Positions 8,379 through 16,242 of a DNA stretch of 64,000 bases are shown piece after piece. Both the position numbers and the translations under genes were made by a program. The stretch is from NCBI RefSeq assembly GCF_900176365.1, contig NZ_FWXY01000003.1, positions 186,001 through 250,000 on the forward strand, read 5' to 3'. The DNA comes from Desulfocicer vacuolatum DSM 3385 (lineage in GTDB: Bacteria; Desulfobacterota; Desulfobacteria; Desulfobacterales; Desulfobacteraceae). The notes beneath the pieces are model-generated. The model made no database searches. It saw nothing but the letters and a program-made list of their open reading frames with translations, and was not told where the DNA came from. Positions within the stretch are counted from its first letter, which is position 1; the number at the start of each line of letters is the position of its first letter.

Positions 8379-9533
8379 TTATTTGGGAACAGATCCCTTT
8401 ACATTATCAACATAATACATAATACTCAACAAATCTTCCTTGGAGGCACGTTCCCCGGCCTTTACCTTAAGGTTTCCGGCATTGTCTTTGATGGGTCCGG
8501 CAAAGGGATCAAAAACATCCACCCCTTCTTTCATCTGGGCGTAGCGTTTAAGCACAAGATCATACACAGAAAGCTTACCCAAATCCTGGGTGCTGACTTC
8601 TATCTTTTTAAGATCATCCACAAATTTCGGGTTAATCAGCTCATCCTCACTGCCGCCGAGAAGGGCAGCACCCTCTGCAGCAAGCCACCAGATATCCTCA
8701 TTTGTCCAGGTGCCGTTATGGATATCTTCAAGGACTTTGGCATACATGCCGCCCCAGTTCATGAGCTGCCCTGAAACAACAGAGTCCTTTCCATAGGGCT
8801 GCATGGGACTGTAATGGCTGAAAGTATAAATTTGTTCCCCTTTCTCACAATGATCCTGTCCCACTTCAATGACAGCCGGGGTATCTTCTGTGAATGCAAT
8901 GGCATCACACCCCGATGCAATGAGAGACTCGGTGGCTTCCTTGGCCTTATCCGGCCCATACCAGGCATATATCCAGCGCACATCCACTGTCACCGCAGGA
9001 TTGGCAGCCTTGGCACCCAGGGCAAAGGCGTTGATGTGGCGAACCACTTCTGGAATGGGGAAGGCCCCCACATAACCGATTTTATGGGTTTTAGACAGCG
9101 CACCGGCCATGAGCCCGTTTAAGTAATATATCTGATAAAGGTCCCCAAAATAGGTCCCAACATTGTCCCCCCGCTTAAACCCGGAGCAATGCATGAATTT
9201 TTTATCGGGATATTTTTTACCCGCAGCCACAGTGTCGTCCATGTAACCGAAACTGGTGGTGAACACCACATCGCACTTTTGTTCCTGGATGAACCGATCT
9301 ATGATCCTTGCGGAGTCAGATTCCGGAACCGATTCAATGTAAACCGTTTCAAGCCATGGGTATTTATTTTGCACAAATTGTCGTCCCTGGTCGTGACCAT
9401 AGGAAAAGCCATAATCCCCCACCGGTCCCACATAGATAAAACCGGCTTTAATTTTCTTATCAGCGGCAAAGGCACTTCCCGCAGCAAAAACCAGACAAAG
9501 GCAAAAGAACAGTATCCGTCGGGCCAAATTCAT
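8379..9533 (-). CDS. BMP-family ABC transporter substrate-binding protein
   Basis: 384 residues. It has a cleavable signal peptide (hydrophobic FFCLCLVFAAG, then SAFA-AD about residue 23) without a lipobox, so the mature protein is predicted to be periplasmic. The mature part begins KKIKAGFIYVGPVGDYGFSY, the BMP (basic membrane protein, PnrA-like) signature, and continues with the periplasmic-binding fold (HCSGFKRGDNVGTYFGD, GALSKTHKIGYVGAFPIPEV). The family binds nucleosides, purines or similar ligands. It is the first gene of the importer set and should be the most highly expressed, consistent with structured RNA after it. Confidence 0.92.
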   Translation of the reverse strand: MNLARRILFFCLCLVFAAGSAFAADKKIKAGFIYVGPVGDYGFSYGHDQGRQFVQNKYPWLETVYIESVPESDSARIIDRFIQEQKCDVVFTTSFGYMDDTVAAGKKYPDKKFMHCSGFKRGDNVGTYFGDLYQIYYLNGLMAGALSKTHKIGYVGAFPIPEVVRHINAFALGAKAANPAVTVDVRWIYAWYGPDKAKEATESLIASGCDAIAFTEDTPAVIEVGQDHCEKGEQIYTFSHYSPMQPYGKDSVVSGQLMNWGGMYAKVLEDIHNGTWTNEDIWWLAAEGAALLGGSEDELINPKFVDDLKKIEVSTQDLGKLSVYDLVLKRYAQMKEGVDVFDPFAGPIKDNAGNLKVKAGERASKEDLLSIMYYVDNVKGSVPK

Positions 9534-10083
9534 GTCATACTCCTGTTGTTTAAGTGTTGTTCACATGGAATTCCCCATGACATCCCATGTGCCATACCAG
9601 TAAAACTACTGTGTATCCCGGTTCATTCCTTTCCGGCAATAACATTATTCCCTGATGATCAAATTTTCAAAGAATATTCCATCAATCAAAAAATATTCCA
9701 TCAATGGGATGCCAATATAAAAAACCTGACCATTATGTCTAAAATAAATTTGTGCATTTTACGATAATTTTCCCAATGTCGTCAACCATTATGATCCATC
9801 AACTCAGCCTTATTATTCCTTAGTCGCACCATCCGGGTTGGATGATTTTATCTCAACGGGGTGGCGCACAAAACCCAATTTACCAAATAAATGCAACTCC
9901 ATGGATTAATATTTTTCCGGGTCAAAAAAAATTTATATCGACAGATGGTGCATTTTATGCTTATCTAATTATTTTGTATTAAATCAATTCCCCATACGAT
10001 TGACTGAGGTGGTTTAATCATAAAATTGAGCTGCCTGGCCATGAAACCGGACAATGGTATGATCAACCCCGAATGAGGAGAGA
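9534..10083. other. Divergent intergenic region (550 bp)
   Basis: Lies between the BMP-transporter operon (-) and the cyclic-nucleotide-binding gene (+), so it should hold both promoters. Two features are visible: a direct repeat of AATATTCCATCAAT (9673-9686 and 9692-9705, period 19 bp), and a distant inverted repeat GCACCATC (9826-9833) / GATGGTGC (9944-9951) enclosing a partly self-complementary, AT-rich segment. No credible ORF, RNA gene or repeat-family element is seen. Confidence 0.4.
9673..9705. promoter_or_regulatory. Tandem direct repeat, possible operator
   Basis: Two copies of AATATTCCATCAAT with a 19-bp period, about 140-170 bp upstream of the binding-protein gene start. The spacing is near two helical turns, as expected for co-operative binding of one regulator on the same DNA face. 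No regulator is identified. AT-rich chance repetition cannot be excluded. Confidence 0.3.
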
Positions 10084-10533
10084 ATGAAAAAAGCTATTAA
10101 CATCCTTAAAAAAAACGAGCTCTTCACAAACGTTGAAGAGACAGACCTTGAGGCAATGGGAAAATCCCTGGAGACACGGAGTGTACAGGAAGGTGAAGTC
10201 CTGGCAACCCAGGGAGACACGGCTACCTTCTTTTTTGTTCTGGAAGCAGGAACTCTGCTGGTTGCATTGAGTGATGGAAAATCTGCTGTACTAAACAAAA
10301 CAGGCGATTTCATCGGCCTTGAACTGTTATCATCAAAGGGGATATACATCTCCACTGTGACAGCACTGACCCCCTGCGAAATCGTGGTCATTCCGCGGAA
10401 ATCATTTCTGGAATTTATTCAAAATGACTCCCCTGCCGCCGCAAGCTTTATGCAGGCATGGAACAGCTATCGTTCCCACACCTTCCCCTTCTTACCGGAA
10501 CTGGATACACCTGACATGGATTATCAGTATTAA
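10084..10533 (+). CDS. Cyclic-nucleotide-binding (CNB) domain protein
   Basis: 149 residues forming essentially one cNMP-binding beta-roll: ELFTNVEETDLEAMGKSL, then EGEVLATQGDTATFFFVLEAG, GDFIGLELL and a C-terminal helix. There is no DNA-binding, kinase or channel domain, so it is a stand-alone sensor or regulatory subunit. The phosphate-binding cassette is not well conserved and the ligand is uncertain. The ATG has a GAGGAG site. It stands 73 bp before the OadG-like gene and may be co-transcribed with the sodium-pump genes. Confidence 0.8.
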   Translation: MKKAINILKKNELFTNVEETDLEAMGKSLETRSVQEGEVLATQGDTATFFFVLEAGTLLVALSDGKSAVLNKTGDFIGLELLSSKGIYISTVTALTPCEIVVIPRKSFLEFIQNDSPAAASFMQAWNSYRSHTFPFLPELDTPDMDYQY

Positions 10534-10606
10534 CATGGTGTTCCGCGTCTTTTTATATTCATAAAACAAGCCATTTTTTGATAATCTAAATAATATGGAG
10601 GCAAAT

Positions 10607-11026
10607 GTGTACGGTTTAGATGCAATCAATGCATACAACGGATGGGCAATCTCCGTTGTGGGCGTAACCATTGTGTTCACCGGCCTTGTGACCTTATCCA
10701 TGGCCATCTCCCAGCTCCATAAACTTCTGGATCTATGGGAAAACAGAAAAGAACTCTCCCTTTTCAAGAAAAAATCCCCTGCAACGGATCAGCCCCTGGT
10801 GGCGTTCACCCCGGGGCAAAAGGAAAGTTCAAGGCAGTTTAAGCTGCTGGCAGAAACCTTGAATGACCATTTTTCACTGCCACGGCTTTTAAAACTGGCC
10901 CAAATCAGCGGCATTGATCACCCCCATGCAACCCTTGCAACGCTTCTTGAAGCAGACATCATTGTATCGGATACCCAGGGGTACCATGTTTTGGACATGG
11001 CACGATTTAACACACTGGTTTCTTAA
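10607..11026 (+). CDS. OadG-like sodium-pump decarboxylase gamma subunit, extended
   Basis: 139 residues from GTG 10607, chosen because a GGAGG site (10597-10601) sits 5 nt before it; an ATG at 10595 overlaps that site and is less likely. One membrane helix near the N-terminus (NGWAISVVGVTIVFTGLVTLSMAI) followed by a cytoplasmic tail is the OadG arrangement, and oadB follows after 32 bp. The tail (about 70-139) is longer than in typical OadG and looks helical (FKLLAETLNDHFSLPRLLKLAQ), possibly a docking domain. OadG subunits hold the membrane complex of Na+-translocating decarboxylases together. Confidence 0.68.
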   Translation: MYGLDAINAYNGWAISVVGVTIVFTGLVTLSMAISQLHKLLDLWENRKELSLFKKKSPATDQPLVAFTPGQKESSRQFKLLAETLNDHFSLPRLLKLAQISGIDHPHATLATLLEADIIVSDTQGYHVLDMARFNTLVS

Positions 11027-11058
11027 AAACATCAATCATCCACGCAGAGGCATACGCT

Positions 11059-12186
11059 ATGGAGCACCTATTTGTAGATTTTTTTCAAAACACCGGTTTT
11101 TTTCTATGTGATTACCGCAACATCGTCATGATCCTTGTGGGCATGACCTTTATATACCTTGGCATTGCCAAGGATTATGAACCCCTTTTACTGGTTCCCA
11201 TCGGCTTTGGCATGCTCATGGGAAACATTCCCGTGTTCCATGGTCTGGGGCTGGGAATTTACGAAGATAACAGCGTTCTTCACTATCTATACTTTGGCGT
11301 TACCCAGGGATTATACCCCCCGCTCATATTCCTGGGAATCGGTGCCATGACCGACTTTTCCACCCTGCTGGCACGCCCGGTGCTCATGCTTCTGGGGGCT
11401 GCGGCCCAGGCAGGTATTTTCATCACATTCCTGGGTGCCCTGGCCCTGGGTTTTGCCCCCAACGAAGCCGCTTCCATCGGCATCATCGGTGGTGCCGACG
11501 GCCCCACTGCTATTTTTCTCACCGCTAAACTGGCACCAAAACTCATTGGCCCCATTGCCGTGGCAGCCTATTCTTACATGGCCCTGGTACCGGTGATCCA
11601 ACCCCCCATCATGAGACTTCTTACCTCCCGAAAAGAACGTCTTATCCGCATGGAAGAGCCCCGGGAAGTTACCAAAAGAGAGAAAATGCTCTTTCCCATT
11701 GTTGCTTTTCTTCTGTGCTGTTTTCTGGCACCGGCGGCCCTGCCCCTTCTCGGCATGCTCTGCTTTGGCAATCTTTTAAAGGAAGCCGTGGTAACCGAGC
11801 GTCTGGCCGTGGCCGCAAGGACATCCATTATTGATTCTGTCACCATTCTTCTTGGTGTCACTGTGGGTGCAAGTACCCAGGGCGATGTATTTCTCACCAG
11901 CCAGTCCGTGGGAATCTTTTTTCTGGGGGCACTGTCCTTTTGCATTGCAACCGCGTGCGGCCTGCTGTTTGCTAAATTCATGAATCTGTTCTTAAAAAGC
12001 AAAATCAATCCCCTTCTGGGGGCTGCGGGTGTTTCTGCGGTACCTGATTCTGCAAGGGTTGTCCAGGTGGTGGGACAGCAGGAAGATCCCACAAACTTTC
12101 TGCTCATGCATGCCATGGCCCCCAACATATCCGGCGTTATCGGATCAGCTGTGGCCGCCGGTGTGCTCTGGAGTTTCATGTCATAA
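11059..12186 (+). CDS. oadB: Na+-translocating decarboxylase beta subunit (OadB/GcdB/MmdB family)
   Basis: 375 residues, polytopic. The conserved GGADGPTAIF segment (144-153) includes the aspartate known to take part in Na+ transport, and the C-terminal NPLLGAAGVSAVPDSARVVQ box is typical. The beta subunit decarboxylates carboxybiotin and exports Na+, conserving energy from oxaloacetate, methylmalonyl-CoA, glutaconyl-CoA or malonate decarboxylation. No carboxyltransferase or biotin carrier gene is near, so the substrate cannot be named. In propionate-oxidising sulfate reducers a methylmalonyl-CoA pump is a reasonable guess only. The start has an AGAGG site. Confidence 0.93.
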   Translation: MEHLFVDFFQNTGFFLCDYRNIVMILVGMTFIYLGIAKDYEPLLLVPIGFGMLMGNIPVFHGLGLGIYEDNSVLHYLYFGVTQGLYPPLIFLGIGAMTDFSTLLARPVLMLLGAAAQAGIFITFLGALALGFAPNEAASIGIIGGADGPTAIFLTAKLAPKLIGPIAVAAYSYMALVPVIQPPIMRLLTSRKERLIRMEEPREVTKREKMLFPIVAFLLCCFLAPAALPLLGMLCFGNLLKEAVVTERLAVAARTSIIDSVTILLGVTVGASTQGDVFLTSQSVGIFFLGALSFCIATACGLLFAKFMNLFLKSKINPLLGAAGVSAVPDSARVVQVVGQQEDPTNFLLMHAMAPNISGVIGSAVAAGVLWSFMS

Positions 12187-12187
12187 A

Positions 12188-12382
12188 CCATTGAAAATGC
12201 TCCCGACGTTTTCGTTCCGAACAGGGCAGCCGTCGGGGGTGGCATGATAGCATTTTCAATATTCGTTGTGTCCGACAGGACATGCCCGTTTATATGAAAT
12301 ACCCCGCAAACCGGGGATGTATTTCAAGCTTTCTTGTGGGCAGAGCCGGATCAAAATACGGTCCGCCCGTGGCGGTTATATG
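12188..12382 (-). repeat. Two-hairpin intergenic repeat with flanking palindrome
   Basis: Starts just after the oadB stop. 12190-12260 is a nested inverted repeat: ATTGAAAATGC (12190-12200) with GCATTTTCAAT (12250-12260), and CCCGACG inside with CGTCGGG. 12261-12382 carries the element in minus orientation: ACAACGAA joint, GAAATAC-CCC / GGGG-at-GTATTTC second hairpin (12295-12325), and GGGCAGAGCCGGAT / ATACGGTCCGCCC first hairpin, ending CGGTTATATGAAAA. The outer hairpin may also end oadB transcription. Confidence 0.75.
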
Positions 12383-12407
12383 AAAAATAAAATTTAAAGG
12401 GGTATCC

Positions 12408-13169
12408 ATGCTTGAAACACGCATTGAAGACAATATTCTCATTGGTACATTGACAGGAGACAAAACCAGCGCCATGGACCGTGAAACCCTGGAACACCTT
12501 CAAGAAGCCGTGGACCGGACAGAGCGTGACGATGACATTAAAGGAATGATTCTAACCGGACAAAACCGTTTTTTTTCCACTGGATTTAACTTAAACAGCT
12601 TTATAGGATTTGAAACCCTGGAGCAGGCAGGAAATTTTATTGCCTTTGCCGACCAGGTGTTTTTAAATATTTTCAAATGCCCAAAACCGGTTGTGTGTGC
12701 CATGAACGGTCACGCCGTTGCCGGCGGATTGATTCTTTCCATGGCAGCAGATTACCGTATTTTATCCAACCACCCCAAAACCAAGGTGGGCATGTCGGAA
12801 ATCAATATCGGTGTTCCCCTGTCCGCCGTACAGACCAACATCATGAAATTTGGCCTTGACTCCGACAGGGTTTATCGAAATTTGATGTACTTTGGCAAAC
12901 TCATCAACAGTGAAGACGCGTTGGCGCAACATGTTGTGGATGAAATCCTTGATCCGGCAACTCTCATGGAACGGGCCAAAAAAATTGTATCCTCATGGAT
13001 GAATACCCCGGGAACCCCCTTTATACGATTAAAACAAGAGCTTAAACGAGAGGCCACAGCCCTGCTTGAAAAAAGGGTATCAGAAAAAGAGCGGTATCAG
13101 AAACTGGACTTTTTTCTGAATAAAGAGGTCAAAGCCTCCATGGCCCGGGTCCAGGCCTCCATGGCATAG
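12408..13169 (+). CDS. Enoyl-CoA hydratase/isomerase (crotonase) family protein
   Basis: 253 residues with the crotonase fold. Oxyanion-hole regions are FFSTGFNLNSF (about 55-65) and NGHAVAGGLIL (100-110). E131 in GMSEINIGV matches the first catalytic glutamate of enoyl-CoA hydratase, but the position of the second glutamate (in SDRVYRNLMYFG) is not acidic, so simple hydration is doubtful and isomerase, hydrolase or other acyl-CoA chemistry is possible. A GGGG site precedes ATG 12408. A strong intrinsic terminator follows at 13231. The nearest upstream gene is oadB, separated by a repeat element. Confidence 0.82.
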   Translation: MLETRIEDNILIGTLTGDKTSAMDRETLEHLQEAVDRTERDDDIKGMILTGQNRFFSTGFNLNSFIGFETLEQAGNFIAFADQVFLNIFKCPKPVVCAMNGHAVAGGLILSMAADYRILSNHPKTKVGMSEINIGVPLSAVQTNIMKFGLDSDRVYRNLMYFGKLINSEDALAQHVVDEILDPATLMERAKKIVSSWMNTPGTPFIRLKQELKREATALLEKRVSEKERYQKLDFFLNKEVKASMARVQASMA

Positions 13170-13171
13170 GC

Positions 13172-13440
13172 CCCTCAGCAGAGCCTCCGCCCTTTTCCGT
13201 TCCAGACAAAACAGTTGTCGGGCACCAATAAAAAAACGTCGATCCATTAAAATGGAAACGACGTTTTTTTTATATGAAAACGTGGGTGCTGGGTATTAGG
13301 TTCTTGGTGCTCACAGCAACTACTTTTTCATTATTCGTTGGCTGGTACTTACAGCCATGTGGGTTTTTATATACAATGCAGCCTCCAAGGCAACCTCAGC
13401 AGAGCCGCTAATCACAACAGTGTGTGCCTGTGGCAGTTAT
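13172..13440 (-). repeat. Repeat cluster: element fragments and a diverged two-hairpin copy
   Basis: 13172-13195 (CTCAGCAGAGCCTCCGCCC) and 13372-13412 (AAGGCAACCTCAGCAGAGCCG) are fragments of the flank of the long GC palindrome. 13272-13375 is a diverged two-hairpin unit whose reverse complement matches 27425-27515 over about 90 bp (GTGGGTGCTGGG, GCTCACAGCAACTA, GCTGGTACTTACAGCC), with one small insertion. It is bounded by ATATGAAAA and GTTTTTATA. This pair shows that the units spread as modules. Confidence 0.7.
13231..13271 (+). terminator. Intrinsic terminator after the crotonase gene
   Basis: AAAAAACGTCG (13231-13241), an ATTAAAAT-type loop with a small CCATT/AATGG inner pair, then CGACG and a run of eight T (13259-13271). 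It fits a Rho-independent terminator for the plus-strand crotonase gene; with A and T runs on both sides it could also work on the minus strand. Confidence 0.8.
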
Positions 13441-13506
13441 TTTCAAAAATGGATAAAATCACAAAAAAACCCATCTGAACAGGAGCTCAGATCCGCATTT
13501 TTTCAA

Positions 13507-13896
13507 TCAATCCTGCGGAGGTATATAAGTGGCACAGGCATCAGCCGATTCCCAGGCAGACACCCGGGAAACCCGCACAGTCTCATCAAGCTTGTCATCT
13601 TTCAAATAGCCTTGTAACCGATTGGCAATATAAATGGCAATCTGCTCCGAGGAGGGTTGAATCCCCTTAAAGGCATCCAGCTCATTTAAAAACTTATGAT
13701 CAAGTTCCTTCATGATGGCCCGCACATGTTTTTTTATGTCTCCAAAATCCACCAGCACACCGGCGGCATTGAGATGCTCTCCTGCAACATACACCTCCAC
13801 ATTCCAGTTGTGTCCATGGAGGTTCTCGCATTTTTCTCCCACCATGGTCAGCTGATGGGCAGCGGCAAAATCGGTTTTTACCTTTAATTCAAACAT
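13507..13896 (-). CDS. queD: 6-carboxy-5,6,7,8-tetrahydropterin synthase (QueD / PTPS family)
   Basis: 129 residues. Zinc ligands H14 (FAAAHQL) and H27/H29 (NLHGHNW), with catalytic C23 (KCENLHGH), are all present. The late ESADACATY carries the conserved substrate-binding glutamate of the family. QueD converts dihydroneopterin triphosphate to 6-carboxytetrahydropterin for queuosine synthesis. It starts 19 bp after the dnaJ stop on the same strand, so the two are probably co-transcribed, although they share no pathway. No other queuosine gene is in the window. Confidence 0.92.
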   Translation of the reverse strand: MFELKVKTDFAAAHQLTMVGEKCENLHGHNWNVEVYVAGEHLNAAGVLVDFGDIKKHVRAIMKELDHKFLNELDAFKGIQPSSEQIAIYIANRLQGYLKDDKLDETVRVSRVSAWESADACATYIPPQD

Positions 13897-13915
13897 CGGT
13901 TTCTCCCCAGGATGA

Positions 13916-15019
13916 TCACATCCCTCTGAAAAGTCGTTTCAGCTTATTTGAAATTTTATCCGAATCCAGTTTGTCAAATTCCCTCAACAGCTTTTCCTGT
14001 TTTTTTGACAATCGTGTGGGGGTTTTAATATCCACCTGGATAATCTGATCTCCGCGTCGGCCGGATCTCAAGGAAGGAATCCCCTCTCCCTTGAACCGAA
14101 AGGTATCCCCATACTGGGTTCCCTTGGGAATGGTAAGCTCTTTTTCATTTTCAAGGGTGGGAATGGTAATCTCATCGCCCAGGGCTGCCTGGACAAAGGA
14201 AATGTCCACCAGACAAATAATATTGTTTCCATCCCGCTTAAACAATTTATGGGGTTTAACATTGATAAAAACATAAAGGTCTCCGGCAGGGCCCCCTGAT
14301 GTGCTGCTTTCTCCCTCACCGTTTAACCTGAGTTTAGCACCGGTATCCACCCCGGCAGGCACCTTGACAGACACTTTTTTTGAAATCTCCATTCTGCCGT
14401 TTCCCACGCATTTGGGACAGGGATGGGGAATGGATTTACCCTTGCCCCGGCAATAGGGACAGGTGGTTTTTACCTTGAAAAATCCCTGGCTCTGGATGAA
14501 CTGCCCGGTGCCGTTACAATGGCTGCAGGTTTCAGGAGAGGTTCCCTCTTTACAGCCGGTTCCCTGGCACACATCACAATTATCCAGCTTTTTAACATCT
14601 ATAATTTTTTCAATTCCAAAGGCAGCTTCCATGAAATCAAGGGTCATATCATAGCGAAGGTCTGATCCCCGCTGTACACGATTACCACCCCGCCCTCCCC
14701 TTGAACCCCCAAAACCAAAAAAATCCTCAAAGATATCCCCAAAACTGGAAAAAGCATCTTCAAATCCGCCACCGCCTGACGACCCGGCCCCTTCCAATCC
14801 CTGGTGGCCAAACTGATCATAAATTTGCCGTTTCTGATCATCAGAAAGAACACCATAGGCTTCTGAGGCTTCCTTGAACTTCTCCTCAGCAGCGCTGTCT
14901 CCGGGATTTTTATCCGGATGGAATTTGATGGCAAGTTTGCGATACTTAGACTTTAACTCATCCTTGGAAGCATCCCTGGAAGCCCCCAGAATCTCATAAT
15001 AATCACGTTTATCTGACAT
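13916..15019 (-). CDS. dnaJ: Chaperone protein DnaJ
   Basis: 367 residues, complete type I DnaJ. A J domain with HPD near residues 34-36 (IKFHPDKNPG) is followed by a Gly/Phe-rich linker, four zinc-finger repeats (CDVCQGTG, CSHCNGTG, CPYCRGKG, CPKCVGNG) and C-terminal substrate-binding domains. It stimulates the DnaK ATPase and delivers unfolded proteins. dnaK and grpE are not adjacent, so dnaJ stands apart from them here, with queD downstream. Confidence 0.97.
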   Translation of the reverse strand: MSDKRDYYEILGASRDASKDELKSKYRKLAIKFHPDKNPGDSAAEEKFKEASEAYGVLSDDQKRQIYDQFGHQGLEGAGSSGGGGFEDAFSSFGDIFEDFFGFGGSRGGRGGNRVQRGSDLRYDMTLDFMEAAFGIEKIIDVKKLDNCDVCQGTGCKEGTSPETCSHCNGTGQFIQSQGFFKVKTTCPYCRGKGKSIPHPCPKCVGNGRMEISKKVSVKVPAGVDTGAKLRLNGEGESSTSGGPAGDLYVFINVKPHKLFKRDGNNIICLVDISFVQAALGDEITIPTLENEKELTIPKGTQYGDTFRFKGEGIPSLRSGRRGDQIIQVDIKTPTRLSKKQEKLLREFDKLDSDKISNKLKRLFRGM

Positions 15020-15351
15020 ATATTCCCTGTCTCAATTGCTGAAATTAACGGGCTTGATCACGGTGCAGCCCATTGACACAATAGTTTAATACCAAACAAA
15101 CGGTATTGTGGCTGCAACGGCTCTCATAATGATTGATAAATTAAATGGATTGTGTTACCCAATGCCCACAATTCCGGATACATCAGGAAACACTGACATC
15201 CCTTTTTAACCGCTGTTGTCATTGTGTCATCCGACAAAGGACGCATGGAAAATCAGCAGGTTAAAAAGCAATTGGAGGCCTGGCATGAAAGGTGCTCCAG
15301 GTCTATCCCCAATAAACGTTTAAAACTAAAACATAAATCAGGAATGTCAAT
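15020..15351. other. Divergent intergenic region between dnaJ and ubiE (332 bp)
   Basis: Must hold the dnaJ (-) and ubiE (+) promoters. A CCTGGCA...TGCTCCAGG hairpin is visible near 15280-15302, about 50 bp before ubiE. No CIRCE-type GCACTC/GAGTGC repeat, repeat-family element or ORF is evident. Confidence 0.4.
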
Positions 15352-16053
15352 ATGAATATGGAACTTGATTTTATTAAAGAGATGTTTGACAGCATTGCGC
15401 CAAAATATGATTTCCTGAACCGTTTTTTAAGTCTTCGGCAGGATGTGATGTGGAGACGGCAGATGGTAAAAGCCGGTACCATACCCCATGGAGGCGTGGT
15501 TCTGGATGTTGCCTGCGGCACCTGTGATGTGGCCCTGGAAATCAAAAAGCAAAAAGGAGATCAGGTGACAATATCCGGCACAGATTTTTCCCCGGGCATG
15601 TTGCTTCTTGGCAAACAGAAAATCCTTTCCCGCTGCGGTACCATGGACATTGAACTTACTGCCGGAAATGCCCTGGCCCTTCCCTTTAAAGACAACTGTC
15701 TTGATGCCCTGTTCATTGCCTTTGGTATCCGAAATATCATGGACCGGGAAGGGGCACTGGTGGATTTTCACCGGGTCTTGAAAAAAAACGGCAAAGTGGT
15801 CATACTTGAGCTTTCCGCACCCCGTCAGGGAAGTCTTCAAAGGCTTTATATGACCTATTTTCAAAAGATATTACCGTTCATCGGCGGTCTTTTTTCAAAA
15901 AATAAAAATGCTTATCACTATCTACCGGCCTCGGTGTTAAAATTTCCCGGGGCAGGCAACTTTGCAAACAGCATGGAAAAAGCGGGATTCAATAACATTC
16001 AATGGAAAAAAATGACTTTGGGCATTGTCACCCTTTTTGTGGGAACCAAATAA
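15352..16053 (+). CDS. ubiE: Demethylmenaquinone (ubiquinone/menaquinone) methyltransferase UbiE/MenG
   Basis: 233 residues. It begins IKEMFDSIAPKYDFLNRFLS, the UbiE signature, and has the SAM loop VLDVACGTCDVAL, the GTDFSPGML strand and the FGIRNIMDREGAL motif, which is diagnostic for UbiE/MenG. It methylates demethylmenaquinone, the last step of menaquinone synthesis. The substrate is inferred from the anaerobic setting, as MenG and UbiE are hard to separate by sequence. The start has GGAATG upstream. The gene stands alone, followed by a repeat fragment. Confidence 0.93.
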   Translation: MNMELDFIKEMFDSIAPKYDFLNRFLSLRQDVMWRRQMVKAGTIPHGGVVLDVACGTCDVALEIKKQKGDQVTISGTDFSPGMLLLGKQKILSRCGTMDIELTAGNALALPFKDNCLDALFIAFGIRNIMDREGALVDFHRVLKKNGKVVILELSAPRQGSLQRLYMTYFQKILPFIGGLFSKNKNAYHYLPASVLKFPGAGNFANSMEKAGFNNIQWKKMTLGIVTLFVGTK

Positions 16054-16063
16054 TTTTTTTTAT

Positions 16064-16150
16064 ATGAAAAGGCAACATCCAAGGCAACCTCAGCAGAGCC
16101 GCCCCCCGATGGGCAATAGGAACCGGATCAGAGGATAGCCTTCCTGTGGC
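16064..16150 (+). repeat. Intergenic repeat fragment
   Basis: TTATATGAAAAGGCAAC followed by CAAGGCAACCTCAGCAGAGCCGCCCCCCGATGGGCAATAGGAACCGGA-type sequence: the left flank and left arm of the long palindrome seen complete at 5012-5094, but truncated before the right arm, then a GTGGCAGTTTAT tail. Just after it, GGCCATCCC (16174-16182) and GGGATGGCC (16192-16200) form a perfect 9-bp hairpin between the convergent ubiE and SH3-protein genes. Confidence 0.65.
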
Positions 16151-16242
16151 AGTTTATCAGAGAGAATCTATTTGGCCATCCCCATCCATCCGGGATGGCC
16201 ATAAACAAATTCAACTCTTTTTGACCCCGCAGGGTCGTTGCA

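Noticed and set aside
9534-10083. Purine or other known riboswitch ahead of the nucleoside-type importer
   Set aside because: I looked for conserved aptamer motifs on the minus strand and found none; only a direct repeat and loose inverted repeats.
16223-16236. GACCC-cgca-GGGTC hairpin between ubiE and the SH3 gene
   Set aside because: No T tract follows in either direction, so it does not qualify as an intrinsic terminator.
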